Below, piece after piece: positions 33,252 through 42,254 of a stretch of 64,000 nucleotides of DNA. The stretch's first letter is position 1, and the number at the start of each line of letters is the position of its first letter. This DNA comes from an uncultured Collinsella sp. GTDB lineage: Bacteria; Actinomycetota; Coriobacteriia; Coriobacteriales; Coriobacteriaceae. A model generated the notes under the pieces. That model was given only the letters and a program-made list of their open reading frames with translations. It was not told where the DNA came from and did not search any database. The stretch is taken from positions 248,001 to 312,000 of the forward strand of contig CATXKN010000001.1 of assembly GCA_958370785.1 (NCBI GenBank). The letters are read 5' to 3'. The position numbers and the translations under genes were made by a program.

Positions 33252-33449
33252 TCGCTCCCCCTTGATCGCATGAACGTTGTCGGCGCCCATGATGCGGCCG
33301 AGGGGTAACTGGTGTAGACCAGATACGGCGTTGTTAAACGCTGCGTTGTCGAATGGAAACGGTGCCGCAATCTTGGAAACGGCGCGGCAACGGGCACGAA
33401 ACGAACGGGAAATACGCGAGCAAGGGAGCCGTGAGCGCGTCCGTCCCGA

Positions 33450-34469
33450 CTAGCGCCGGAACAGCTCGCGAGCTCGGTCGCGGAGATTAGTTGCTCGAAT
33501 GACACCTTCGTAGTGATTGATGCGCAGACGCGGGAAGGCGTTAAAGAAGCGTAGGTCGCGACGGCTGAGTGACACACTAGGCACCGAACGGCTCGCGCGC
33601 TTGCCGGCAAGGCGACGACTGAGCGACGGACGCGGCATGCTCGGCGCGGCATCGGCCACGCGGCGGGCAGCGAGTGCCAGGCCACGAGCACCATCCGAGA
33701 TAAACGTCGGCATCGAAGCCTTCTCACGAAGGGCATCGAGCGCCGCGTCGCCCAGCTCGGCCAGCCACGCGTTAACGGCACGGCTACGGATGTGCGTCTG
33801 CGTCACCGAGTCAATCGTCGAATCGGGAATACGTTCGAGCATGGAGTCAGACGCATCGGCAAGCGACTCATTGATGCGCTCGGCAAGGTCGGCGCGCACG
33901 CGCTCCAGCTGATCGGACAGTCGGCGCCAGCTCGCCAACGAGCACGCCGCGTCGACCATCATCGCGACCGCGACGATAAAGGCGGATAGCCGCACAATCA
34001 GCACCGGCAGATGGCCAAGCAGCCCCAGCAATGCCGGCTCCACTAAACGACAAATGCACAACGCACCCAAGCCAAACGCACATGCCCAGTACAGACAGAT
34101 GCGTCCGTGCAGGTTAAACGGCAGGTGAGAATAGTCCCAAAAGCGAGCGCCCGTTGTTTTTTCCAACAGCACGCCTACGCTGTACTCAATCACGCTGCAT
34201 ACGAGTGCTGCAGCGACAAACTGACTCGACGCGTCAGGAATTCCGCGCAACAGCAGCCAGCAGGCTATGCCGCCCACACCATAGATAGGGCAACACGGCC
34301 CCAGCAAAAATCCACTGTTGGCAAATCGTCCGTGATTGAGCATGGCGCAGACCGTCGACTCCCACGCCCAGCCGCAAAACCCGTAGAAGGCAAACGAGAG
34401 CACCAGCGCCGAAAGTGGACAGGCGGCAAGCGTCGCGCCGCCAAACGCCATATCAATCGCGATTTCCAC
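33450..34469 (-). CDS. CmpB-like (putative type IV ABC transporter) membrane protein
   Basis: 339 residues. The N-terminal half is a membrane domain of about five helices with the ABC_trans_CmpB signature FAFYGFCGWAWESTVCAM and LLGPCCPIYGVGG. The C-terminal 170 residues are cytosolic, helical and Arg-rich. Despite the family name, a transport role is unproven. It starts three bases after the stop of the upstream HD-domain gene, so the two form an operon. Confidence 0.78.
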   Translation of the reverse strand: MEIAIDMAFGGATLAACPLSALVLSFAFYGFCGWAWESTVCAMLNHGRFANSGFLLGPCCPIYGVGGIACWLLLRGIPDASSQFVAAALVCSVIEYSVGVLLEKTTGARFWDYSHLPFNLHGRICLYWACAFGLGALCICRLVEPALLGLLGHLPVLIVRLSAFIVAVAMMVDAACSLASWRRLSDQLERVRADLAERINESLADASDSMLERIPDSTIDSVTQTHIRSRAVNAWLAELGDAALDALREKASMPTFISDGARGLALAARRVADAAPSMPRPSLSRRLAGKRASRSVPSVSLSRRDLRFFNAFPRLRINHYEGVIRATNLRDRARELFRR

Positions 34470-34472
34470 CGT

Positions 34473-35009
34473 CTACCCTCTCCTCTTTTCGCTCGATTCG
34501 CTGCTCACGTCATCGTCCGCCTCGTCCTTGCGCGGCAGACGACCGGCGACCGTCTCGCGAAGCGCGCACCATTTATCTGCCAGGCACACAATCCATGCCT
34601 CGCGACACGTCGGCGGCACTGGCACCAGCGGAAACATATGGCGCGCAATAATATTCCGTTCGCGCGGCGTCAGCTCAAAATCCTCTTCGGCACGTGCCAG
34701 GGCAAAAAATGGGTGGCGAAAGCCATGCAGCCGATGGCTTGGGTCGGGATCGTGCCAATCATAGAGAAAGTAATCGTGTAACAAGGCTCCGCGCAGCAGC
34801 GAGGCGCGGTCGACGGAGATACCGACGCGGCCCAGGCGCTCGGCAAAGGACAGACTTGCCCGCGCCACTGAGGTCACATGCGTATACACCGTCACATCGC
34901 CATGCTGGATAAACTCGCGCGTCAGGTCCAGACGACCCGCCTGTGCCAGTTGACGGGCAGCATGGTCTACTTCGCACGCGATTTTCTCGGCACGAGCGAC
35001 ATCGGACAT
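34473..35009 (-). CDS. HD-domain phosphohydrolase-like protein
   Basis: 178 residues. HVTSVARASLSFAERLG and LLRGALLHDYFLYDWH give the histidine and HD pair of the HD superfamily, followed by HPFFALARAEEDF and NIIARHMFPL. These are typical of small HD proteins in Firmicutes and Actinobacteria. Metal-dependent phosphohydrolase activity is likely, substrate unknown. The ATG at 35009 has AAGGAG; the earlier open frame is not supported. It is cotranscribed with the CmpB-like gene and divergent from the Dxs-like gene. Confidence 0.83.
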   Translation of the reverse strand: MSDVARAEKIACEVDHAARQLAQAGRLDLTREFIQHGDVTVYTHVTSVARASLSFAERLGRVGISVDRASLLRGALLHDYFLYDWHDPDPSHRLHGFRHPFFALARAEEDFELTPRERNIIARHMFPLVPVPPTCREAWIVCLADKWCALRETVAGRLPRKDEADDDVSSESSEKRRG

Positions 35010-35237
35010 GCTGTCTCCTTCCAGCGACTCCCGGCGACAAGCCACGGCCTGTGCACAATCGATAAAAACATCATGGAACACATCAGTATGGCATCGGACA
35101 AAACGTTTTGCCCCGCCAGTTGGCGAATTACCGCGCCGCCGTCACATATCAAACGCCAAAATGTGCGAGACTGTTTTGTGCAATTGTGCCGGCCGAGGGA
35201 GCACCGGCGCTCGATTCGCATGGAGTAACCCACAACG

Positions 35238-37019
35238 ATGCTGCTTACGCAAACGACAACGCCCGAGGACGTCAAGGCTCTCGACCGCGCCGAGCTTCCG
35301 CTGCTCTGCGGCGAGATCCGTCAGGCAATCCTCGAAAGCTCCGCCGCCGTCGGCGGGCACGTTGCCCCCAACCTGGGCGTCGTTGAGCTTACGGTTGCGC
35401 TTCATCGCGTGTTTAACTCCCCCATCGACAAGATTGTCTTTGACGTTTCGCACCAGACCTACGCCCACAAGGCGCTGACTGGGCGCGCGTACACCTATAT
35501 CGATCCGGAGCGTTATGGTGAGGCTTCTGGCTTTGCCAATCCCGACGAGTCCGAGCACGACCTGTTCGCCATGGGTCACACCTCCACATCGGTGAGCCTG
35601 GGCTGCGGCCTTGCCCACGCTCGTGACCTGGCGGGTGACGCGTACAACGTCATCACCATCATTGGCGACGGCTCGCTTTCGGGCGGCTTGGCGTTTGAGG
35701 GCCTCAACAATGCCGCCGAGCTCGACAGCAACTTGATTATCGTCGTCAACGATAACGACCAGTCCATCGCCGAAAACCACGGTGGCCTGTATCGTAATCT
35801 GACCGAACTACGCGCCAGCAACGGCACCTGTGAGCGCAACGTTTTCCGCGCGATGGGGCTCGACTACCGCTATCTGGACGCCGGTAACGATGTGTTGGCC
35901 CTCGTCGACGCGCTGCAGGAACTGCGCGATATCGATCATCCCATCGTGCTGCACGTCTCCACCGCCAAGGGCAAGGGCTTTGAGCCAGCCCAGAGCGACC
36001 CCGAGCGCTGGCACCACGTGGGTCCGTTTGACATGGCGACTGGGCGCAAGCTCTGCCCGGGCCATCCGAGCGAGCCTGCGCCGCGCACCTATGCCGACAT
36101 TACGGGCGAGGCGCTCAGCGCCGCCATCGAGCGCGACCCGCAGGTCGTGGGCATCACGGCCGCCACGCCCTACATCATGGGCTTTACACCCGAGCTTCGC
36201 GCTGCCGCCGGCAAACAATTCGTCGATGTGGGCATTGCCGAAGAGCACGCCGTCACTTTTGCCACCGCGCTTGCGCGCTCGGGCGCCAAGCCAGTCTTTG
36301 GTGTGTACGGCACGTTTTTGCAGCGCGCCTACGACGAGCTGTGGCACGACCTGTGCCTCAACGACGCCCCCGCAACCATCCTGGTGTTTGGCGCGTCGAT
36401 CTTTGGCACCACGTCCGAGACGCACCTTTCGTTCTTTGATATTTCCATGCTGGGCGGTCTTCCCAACATGCGCTACTTGGCGCCGGCCTGCATGGAGGAG
36501 TACCTGTCCATGCTGAGCTGGTCGCTCGACCACCGCGAGCATCCCGCGGCGATCCGCGTGCCGGGCATTGGCCTGGTGAACCGTCCCGATCTGGCGCCCG
36601 CTGAAGACACCGACTACAGCGCCGTTCGCTACAACGTGGTGCGCCAGGGTCACGACGTTGCCGTGCTCGCGCTCGGCGATTTCTTTGAGCTGGGCGAACG
36701 CGTGGCAAACCGCTTGGCTGCCGAGTACGGCATCGAGGCCACGCTCGTCAACCCGCGCTTTGCAACCGAGCTCGACCGCGAGTTCCTCGACAGCCTTGCC
36801 GCCGAGCATCGCGTTGTCGTCACCCTCGAGGACGGCATCTTGGACGGCGGCTGGGGCGAGCGTGTCGCGTGCTACCTGGCCTGCACGCCGTTGCGCACGC
36901 GCACCTTCGGCATCGCCAAGGGTTTCCCCGACCGCTACGACCCCAACGAACTGCTCGCGCAGAACGGCATGACGGTCGAGAACATGGCCGCCGAAGCCGT
37001 GAGACTACTCAACGAGTAA
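35238..37019 (+). CDS. Dxs-like thiamine-diphosphate enzyme
   Basis: 593 residues. It has the domain order of 1-deoxy-D-xylulose-5-phosphate synthase: ThDP-binding GDGSLSGGLAFEGLNN at 144-158, IAEEHAVTFATALA with the catalytic Glu335, and the C-terminal domain from about 460. Compared with E. coli Dxs, the residues aligned with Arg420 and Asp427, which contact substrate, are Gly385 and Thr392 (segment FGASIFGTTSETHLSFFD), while His431 is kept as His396. The enzyme is therefore either a divergent Dxs or a related ketolase with another substrate. The ATG is preceded by GGAGT. A terminator follows. Confidence 0.85.
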   Translation: MLLTQTTTPEDVKALDRAELPLLCGEIRQAILESSAAVGGHVAPNLGVVELTVALHRVFNSPIDKIVFDVSHQTYAHKALTGRAYTYIDPERYGEASGFANPDESEHDLFAMGHTSTSVSLGCGLAHARDLAGDAYNVITIIGDGSLSGGLAFEGLNNAAELDSNLIIVVNDNDQSIAENHGGLYRNLTELRASNGTCERNVFRAMGLDYRYLDAGNDVLALVDALQELRDIDHPIVLHVSTAKGKGFEPAQSDPERWHHVGPFDMATGRKLCPGHPSEPAPRTYADITGEALSAAIERDPQVVGITAATPYIMGFTPELRAAAGKQFVDVGIAEEHAVTFATALARSGAKPVFGVYGTFLQRAYDELWHDLCLNDAPATILVFGASIFGTTSETHLSFFDISMLGGLPNMRYLAPACMEEYLSMLSWSLDHREHPAAIRVPGIGLVNRPDLAPAEDTDYSAVRYNVVRQGHDVAVLALGDFFELGERVANRLAAEYGIEATLVNPRFATELDREFLDSLAAEHRVVVTLEDGILDGGWGERVACYLACTPLRTRTFGIAKGFPDRYDPNELLAQNGMTVENMAAEAVRLLNE

Positions 37020-37021
37020 GA

Positions 37022-37056
37022 AAACCTCCGCAAGGGAAGCGCCCCTGCGGAGGTTT
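37022..37056 (+). terminator. Terminator after the Dxs-like gene
   Basis: AAACCTCCGCA pairs with TGCGGAGGTTT, followed by CTATTTT, directly after the stop codon. Confidence 0.8.
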
Positions 37057-37296
37057 CTATTTTCCCAACTCATTTGTCTCGATCTGTAACACCTAGGGCC
37101 CGAATTACCGTCTAACTGTTACTGATTGAGACAAAACAGCAAGTCATGGTCGGCGCGAAAAACGAATAGCCGTTCATACGCGATCTCCTTACTTATATAC
37201 GTGTCGCGTTGCCGCCATTATAGCGACCGCTGCGGGCGACCACGCCGTCCGCAAAGCGCTATCTCAGCTGCAATAATCGACGTTTGCCCTGATAAA

Positions 37297-37331
37297 ACCT
37301 GCCAAAATAAACCTGTCCCTTTTTGGTAGGT
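37297..37331. repeat. Family C palindrome, copy 3
   Basis: ACCTGCCAAAA pairs with TTTTGGTAGGT around TAAACCTGTCCCT. The left flank (GTTTGCCCTGATAAA) is also shared with the copy at 47.3 kb, so the conserved unit is longer than the stem. Confidence 0.8.
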
Positions 37332-37373
37332 AGAATAACCCATAAGGTCAGTATGTTTCTGAGTTATTTCGTG

Positions 37374-37403
37374 TTGACCCATTTGAGCGCGATAGGGTAT
37401 AAC
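37374..37403 (+). promoter_or_regulatory. Promoter of the glutamate-type ABC operon
   Basis: TTGACC (37374-37379) and TATAAC (37398-37403) are 18 bases apart. The ATG follows 43 bases later. Confidence 0.65.
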
Positions 37404-37446
37404 TCTACTCAACCGCTAGGGATTTTATTGAGAAAGGTGTTCTCCC

Positions 37447-38442
37447 ATGAGCAAGAACCTCTCCCAGCAGGTCGTTCTCGACCGCCGCGGCTTCGTTGCC
37501 GCCACCTTCGCAACCGTCGCCGGCCTTGGTCTTGCCGGCTGCTCCGACACCAGCGCCGAGGCCGACAAGGGTTCCGCCGCCGGTTCCTCCAAGAGCTCCG
37601 AAGATACCGAGGCTTCCACCACGCTCGACGCTAAGGCATTCGACAAGCTCGTCGACAACGGCCCCAAGGCCGACGACGATGCCATCGCCGCCAGCACCTG
37701 GGCCACGGCCGTCAAGGACGCCGGCGTCTTTAAGATCGGTGGCGTTCAGACCTCCACGCTCTTCTCCCTCCTCAACGAGAAGGACGGCAAGACCCGCGGC
37801 TTCGATGCCGGTATCGCACAGCTCCTGTCCAACTACATTCTGGGCGAGAACAAGGTCGAGATCACCCAGGTGACCTCGGACACGCGCGAGTCCGTCCTGC
37901 AGAACGGCCAGGTCGACGCTGTCTTTGCCACCTACACCATCACTGACGAGCGCAAGAAGCTTGTCTCCTTTGCCGGCCCCTACTACTACACCCAGCAGGC
38001 CATCCTGGTGCTCGCCGATAACGACGACATTAAGAGCGTCGACGACCTGGCCGACAAGAACGTCGCCGTCCAGTCCGGCTCCAACGGCCCCGCCATCCTG
38101 GAGGAGTTCGCTCCCAAGGCCAGCCAGCAGGAGTTCAAGACCGACGAGGAGGCCCGCCAGGCACTCCAGCAGGGTCGCGTTGACGCCTACGTCATCGATA
38201 ACAACATGCAGCAGAGCGCCCTGGTCCGCGAGCCCGGTAAATACAAGATCGCCGGCAAGCCCTTCGGCAGCAAGGAGCCCTATGGCATCGGCCTGCCGCT
38301 CGATTCCGATGGTGTCGCCTTCGTTAACGACTTCCTTAAGAAGATCGAGGACGACGGCACCTGGACCGAGCTGTGGCAGATCTGCATCGGCGACCGTACG
38401 GGCGACACCAACGTTCCCGAGCTGCCCGAGGTCGGCGCCTAA
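37447..38442 (+). CDS. Amino-acid ABC transporter substrate-binding lipoprotein
   Basis: 331 residues. The signal sequence has paired arginines (DRRGFVAATFATVAG) and the lipobox LAGC with Cys32, so it is a lipoprotein anchored by Lgt. A Ser/Glu-rich linker leads to a family 3 solute-binding domain (TRGFDAGIAQLL, FAGPYYYTQQAILVLAD, GIGLPLDSDGV). The relationship is closest to glutamate/aspartate-binding proteins. It is the first gene of a four- or five-gene importer operon with a clear promoter. A hairpin before the permease genes could raise its expression over theirs. Confidence 0.92.
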   Translation: MSKNLSQQVVLDRRGFVAATFATVAGLGLAGCSDTSAEADKGSAAGSSKSSEDTEASTTLDAKAFDKLVDNGPKADDDAIAASTWATAVKDAGVFKIGGVQTSTLFSLLNEKDGKTRGFDAGIAQLLSNYILGENKVEITQVTSDTRESVLQNGQVDAVFATYTITDERKKLVSFAGPYYYTQQAILVLADNDDIKSVDDLADKNVAVQSGSNGPAILEEFAPKASQQEFKTDEEARQALQQGRVDAYVIDNNMQQSALVREPGKYKIAGKPFGSKEPYGIGLPLDSDGVAFVNDFLKKIEDDGTWTELWQICIGDRTGDTNVPELPEVGA

Positions 38443-38531
38443 GCTCGCAAGCTGGGCATCAGCCGCTGCGAAACCATACGGAAACGCACGATTCGCTTTA
38501 TTGCGCTAAACTGTTTCCTCACTGAGTTGTC

Positions 38532-38560
38532 GGGGCTTCCGTACACACGGGAGCCCCTTT
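38532..38560 (+). terminator. Intra-operon hairpin after the binding-protein gene
   Basis: GGGGCT-T-CCGT pairs with ACGG-G-AGCCCC around ACAC and is followed by TTTCCTTAT. It probably works as a partial terminator or mRNA stabiliser. Confidence 0.6.
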
Positions 38561-38581
38561 CCTTATCGGCGGGAGGTCCGC

Positions 38582-39241
38582 ATGAGTCTCTCCGAGCTCT
38601 GGTCGCTCTATGGCCAGAACTATATCGACGCGCTGCTAGCAACCTGGGGCATGACGCTTGAGTCGTTTGCCATCGCCATGGTGCTGGCCGTCGCCGTCAC
38701 TGTGATGCGCGTGTCGCCGCTCAAGCCACTGCGCGTCTTTGGCGACCTGTATGTCCAGGTCTTCCGTAACATCCCCGGCATCGCGCTGCTTATCATCGTC
38801 GTCTACGCGCTGCCGCCGCTCAAGGTCGTCCTGCCCTACCGTACCTGCGTTATCGTCGCCACGGTGCTCTTGGGTTCTGCCTTTGGCTCCGAGAACTTTA
38901 TGAGCGGCATCAACACCGTCGGCGTCGGTCAGGTGGAAGCCGCCCGCTCGCTGGGCATGGGCTTCAGCCGCATCCTCGCCAAGATCGTGATTCCGCAGGC
39001 ACTGCGCTCAAGCGTATTGCCCATGACCAACCTCTTTATCGCCGTCATGCTCACTACCGCCTTGGGCAGCCAGGTGCCGCTTAAACCGCAGGAGCTCACT
39101 GGCGTGGTGAGCTACATCAACACGCGCTCGCTTGGCGGCGTCGCCGCGTTCTTTATCTCGGCGCTCGGCTACCTGGGCACGGCCTTTGTGGTGAGCCACA
39201 TTGGCAACTACATCGATAAGAAGGTGAGGATCCTCCGATGA
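38582..39241 (+). CDS. Amino-acid ABC transporter permease (GluC type)
   Basis: 219 residues with five membrane helices. The cytosolic EAA loop reads VEAARSLGMGFSRILAKIVI. It belongs to the HisM/GlnP family of polar amino-acid permeases. The start codon has GGGAGGTCCGC in front. It overlaps the next permease by four bases (ATGA), so the two are translationally coupled and should form a heterodimer in the membrane. Confidence 0.93.
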   Translation: MSLSELWSLYGQNYIDALLATWGMTLESFAIAMVLAVAVTVMRVSPLKPLRVFGDLYVQVFRNIPGIALLIIVVYALPPLKVVLPYRTCVIVATVLLGSAFGSENFMSGINTVGVGQVEAARSLGMGFSRILAKIVIPQALRSSVLPMTNLFIAVMLTTALGSQVPLKPQELTGVVSYINTRSLGGVAAFFISALGYLGTAFVVSHIGNYIDKKVRILR

Positions 39242-40071
39242 GCAAGCACTCCACCTCCGCACTCACCATGCGCGATGCGCTCTACGAGGCTCCCGGCCCC
39301 AAGATGCGCACCAAGATTCGCATCGGCACCGCCATCTCGCTTGTTGCCGTGGCCGCGCTCATCGCTCTGGTACTGCAGCGCTTTTATGTGACTGGCCAGC
39401 TTTCGGTTCACTATTGGTTTTTCTTTACGCACCTCACCACCTGGAAGTTCCTGCTTGCCGGCTTTGAGGGCACCGTTAAAGTCGCACTCACCGCTGGCGC
39501 CATCGCGCTGGTGCTGGGCTTAGCCCTTATGCTCGGCCGTACCAGCGACATTAAGCCGCTGCAGCTGGTCTGCCGCGTGCTCACCGATTTCTTCCGCGGC
39601 GTACCGAGCCTGCTGTTCATCTACTTCTTCTTTTTGGTGCTGCCCCAGTACAAGATCGCGCTGCCGTCGTTTTGGATGCTCACGCTTCCCGTCGCGCTCG
39701 CTGCAGCTGGCGTACTTGCCGAGATCTTCCGTGCCGGCGTCAACGCCGTGCCGCGCGGCCAGGTCGAGGCCGCCCAGGCACTCGGTCTCTCCAAAGCTAA
39801 AATCACCTTTAAAATCGTATTGCCGCAGGCGATTCGGTTTATCATTCCGTCGTTGATTTCGCAGCTCGTGGTCGTAGTCAAAGACACCACCGTCGCCTAT
39901 GTGGTGAGCTACCCCGACCTCATGCAAAATGCCCGCGTGCTCATTACCAACTACGACGCCCTCGTGTCGGTCTACCTGGTAATCGCGGTCATCTACATCC
40001 TCATCAACGTCGCGATTAACAAGGCCGCTGTCTATGTTTCGCACAAAACCGGCGCGACCATCATCCGCTAA
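39238..40071 (+). CDS. Amino-acid ABC transporter permease (GluD type)
   Basis: 277 residues. An N-terminal extension of about 25 residues precedes the first helix. Five or six helices follow, with the EAA loop VEAAQALGLSKAKITFKIVL near 178. It is the partner permease of the importer, its start embedded in the previous gene's stop, with GTGAGGATC as a weak ribosome site. The longer N-terminus is typical of GluD-like proteins in actinobacteria. Confidence 0.93.
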   Translation: MSKHSTSALTMRDALYEAPGPKMRTKIRIGTAISLVAVAALIALVLQRFYVTGQLSVHYWFFFTHLTTWKFLLAGFEGTVKVALTAGAIALVLGLALMLGRTSDIKPLQLVCRVLTDFFRGVPSLLFIYFFFLVLPQYKIALPSFWMLTLPVALAAAGVLAEIFRAGVNAVPRGQVEAAQALGLSKAKITFKIVLPQAIRFIIPSLISQLVVVVKDTTVAYVVSYPDLMQNARVLITNYDALVSVYLVIAVIYILINVAINKAAVYVSHKTGATIIR

Positions 40072-40107
40072 CGCTTTACCATTTCGAGTCATAAGGAGCC
40101 GAGCACC

Positions 40108-40872
40108 ATGGCACAGAGCACCTCTACCACCGGCAATCAGCCGCTGATCGAGCTCAGACACGTCGATAAGCACTATGGCGACCTGCACGTCCTCAACGAC
40201 ATCAATCTCTCGGTCGACCGCGGCGAGGTCGTCGTTGTAATCGGTCCCTCGGGCTCGGGCAAGTCGACCATGTGCCGCACCATCAACCGCCTGGAAACCA
40301 TCGACTCGGGCGAGATCCTCATCGAGGGTGAGCCCCTGCCGCAGGAAGGCAAGGATCTTGCCCGCATGCGCGCCGAACTGGGCATGGTGTTTCAGCAGTT
40401 CAACCTGTTCGCACATATGACCGTACTGCAGAACGTCATGCTGGGGCCGGTCGATGTGCTGGGCGTCTCCAAGGAGGAGGCTCGCGAGCGCGCCATGGAC
40501 CTGCTGAGCCGCGTGGGCGTGGCCGAGCAGGCCGATAAGGTGCCCGCACAGCTCTCGGGCGGCCAGCAGCAACGCGTAGCCATTGCCCGCTCGCTTGCCA
40601 TGCAGCCCAAGGCCATGCTTTTTGACGAGCCCACGAGCGCTCTTGACCCCGAGATGATCAACGAGGTGCTCGAGGTCATGGTCCGTCTGGCACAGCAGGG
40701 CATGACGATGATCGTCATCACGCACGAGATGAACTTTGCCCGCCGCGTAGCCGACCGCGTCGTCTTTATGGCCGACGGCCAGATCGTGGAAACCGGCACG
40801 CCCGACGAGTTCTTCGACCATCCCCAGACCAAGCGCGCCCAGGACTTCCTCAACTCCATCAAGGACCACTAA
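40108..40872 (+). CDS. Amino-acid ABC transporter ATP-binding protein
   Basis: 254 residues. Walker A GPSGSGKST, Q-loop GMVFQQFNLF, signature LSGGQQQRVAIARSLA, Walker B AMLFDEPTSALD and switch histidine VITHEM are all intact. It powers the polar amino-acid importer formed with the two permeases and the binding lipoprotein upstream. The ATG follows AAGGAGCCGAGCACC. The family is GlnQ/GluA. Confidence 0.95.
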   Translation: MAQSTSTTGNQPLIELRHVDKHYGDLHVLNDINLSVDRGEVVVVIGPSGSGKSTMCRTINRLETIDSGEILIEGEPLPQEGKDLARMRAELGMVFQQFNLFAHMTVLQNVMLGPVDVLGVSKEEARERAMDLLSRVGVAEQADKVPAQLSGGQQQRVAIARSLAMQPKAMLFDEPTSALDPEMINEVLEVMVRLAQQGMTMIVITHEMNFARRVADRVVFMADGQIVETGTPDEFFDHPQTKRAQDFLNSIKDH

Positions 40873-40958
40873 CCAGCCACTCCGTGGGACAAATTCATCG
40901 GAAGTGTTGTCCCACATCTCCCATGCGCCCTGTCACCTTCAGATCGAAAGCAACACCT

Positions 40959-41768
40959 ATGATCGGAACTCGTACTTCATCGTCATACACCCCGCACGTC
41001 GACGTTGCCCCCGCCGACCGCCCGCTCATCCTCGTCGCGCCGCGTTGGGAAGAGGCAAAACCGTTTTTGAGCGAGACGCTCTCCCCCAACGAGGAAATCG
41101 CAAGTGTCTTTGTCGATGCCATCCTTGCCGCCGGTGGCCTGCCGCTGCAGATGTCTATTACCGAAGACGTCGATGTTATCCGTCATTACGTGGAAATCGC
41201 TGACGGTATCGCTATTCCCGGCGGCCCGGACGTCAACCCCAAACGCTGGGGCGACGAGCGTCCTTACGACCCCACGCTGTGCTGCGAGATTCGCGACCGT
41301 TTTGAGTTTAAGCTGGTTAACGAGGTGCTTCGCGCCAAGAAGCCGCTCTTTACCACCTGCCGAGGCACACAGCTGCTCAATGTCGCCACCGGCGGCACCC
41401 TGTGCATGGACGTGCCGAGCCTGGGTGCGCGCGAGGGCCGCACGCAGTGGCGCCATACCCACGTGCTCAACGATCCCGTGCACCCCGTCGAGGTCGTGCC
41501 GGGCTCGCTGCTGGAGCGCGCGGTTGGCGGGCACAGGCTGATCCAGACCAACTCGGCACATCACTGCTGCGTCGACCGTCTGGGTAAAAGCACGCGCTTG
41601 GTCGCCAAGGCAACCGACGGCGTTCCCGAGTGCATCGAGGTCGAAGGCCAGCCATTCTGCCTGGGCGTGCAATGGCATCCTGAGTACACGTGGAAGACGC
41701 TCGAGACCGACTTTAACCTGTGGAAGTCGTTTGTCGAGGCGGCGGCAAAGGTTAAGCAGGCGCGCTAG
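40959..41768 (+). CDS. Gamma-glutamyl-hydrolase-like class I amidotransferase (C26)
   Basis: 269 residues. This is a PuuD-like peptidase C26 family member that hydrolyses gamma-glutamyl amides. The nucleophile elbow is FTTCRGTQLLN, and the histidine and glutamate partners are in VQWHPEYTW. The sequence IAIPGGPDVNPKRWGDE marks the family. It follows the importer ATPase by 86 bases on the same strand and may release glutamate from gamma-glutamyl compounds taken up by it. The start is uncertain between ATG 40959 (GAAAG nearby) and an upstream ATG at 40923. Confidence 0.88.
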   Translation: MIGTRTSSSYTPHVDVAPADRPLILVAPRWEEAKPFLSETLSPNEEIASVFVDAILAAGGLPLQMSITEDVDVIRHYVEIADGIAIPGGPDVNPKRWGDERPYDPTLCCEIRDRFEFKLVNEVLRAKKPLFTTCRGTQLLNVATGGTLCMDVPSLGAREGRTQWRHTHVLNDPVHPVEVVPGSLLERAVGGHRLIQTNSAHHCCVDRLGKSTRLVAKATDGVPECIEVEGQPFCLGVQWHPEYTWKTLETDFNLWKSFVEAAAKVKQAR

Positions 41769-41792
41769 CTCGCGAACCCCACAACAAATAAG

Positions 41793-41832
41793 GGTGCCCC
41801 GCCGGCCACATGGTCCGACGGGGCACCATTTT
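41793..41832 (+). terminator. Terminator closing the importer operon
   Basis: GGTGCCCCG pairs with CGGGGCACC and is followed by ATTTT. Confidence 0.8.
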
Positions 41833-41873
41833 ACCTATATGCTGCCTGCACGCAGCCCAAGGCCCGCAAGCTC

Positions 41874-42230
41874 TTATTCGGCCGCCTCGCGCAGGGCCGA
41901 CATCGTAGCCGCATATTGCTGCTGCAACGCATGCATTCCCTCGCGAGCGCCGTCAACAGCATCGGCGCCGCGCAGCGCCTCGGTTACCACGACCGCCGGC
42001 TCGTACAGATTATCGAATCCCAGGTTCTGGCTCACGCCCTTGAGCGTGTGCGCTGCCATAAACGCTTCCTCGGCGTCTCCTGCCGCCATGGCAGCCTCCA
42101 ACTTGTCCATGCTCTCGTCATCTAAAAACTTGAGGGCAAAGCGGGCAAGCATTTCCCCGCCCATCAGCCGAGCACACGCGTCATCATAATTGGCGCCAAT
42201 CTTCTCATACGCCTCACGCATGGAAATCAT
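41874..42230 (-). CDS. Histidine phosphotransfer (HPt) domain protein
   Basis: 118 residues, a stand-alone HPt four-helix bundle. The phospho-accepting histidine is His61 in FMAAHTLKGVSQNLG, a textbook HPt motif. It lies 24 bases downstream of the GGDEF-REC-HD-GYP gene on the same strand and is likely to exchange phosphate with that receiver domain. No hybrid kinase is in the window. ATG 42230 has AAAGGAG at an 11-base spacing; a second ATG three codons later is also possible. Confidence 0.9.
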   Translation of the reverse strand: MISMREAYEKIGANYDDACARLMGGEMLARFALKFLDDESMDKLEAAMAAGDAEEAFMAAHTLKGVSQNLGFDNLYEPAVVVTEALRGADAVDGAREGMHALQQQYAATMSALREAAE

Positions 42231-42254
42231 GGATTAAAAACTCCTTTGGTCAAA

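Larger units (their letters stand above)
37060..37446. other. Intergenic region upstream of the ABC importer
   Basis: About 390 bases without a gene. It holds a family C palindrome at 37297-37331 and the importer promoter at 37374. The first 230 bases show nothing I can assign. Confidence 0.5.

Noticed and set aside
37136..37260. tRNA or small RNA in the spacer before the ABC operon
   Set aside because: No cloverleaf or terminator-capped unit could be drawn; only the family C palindrome and promoter are supported.
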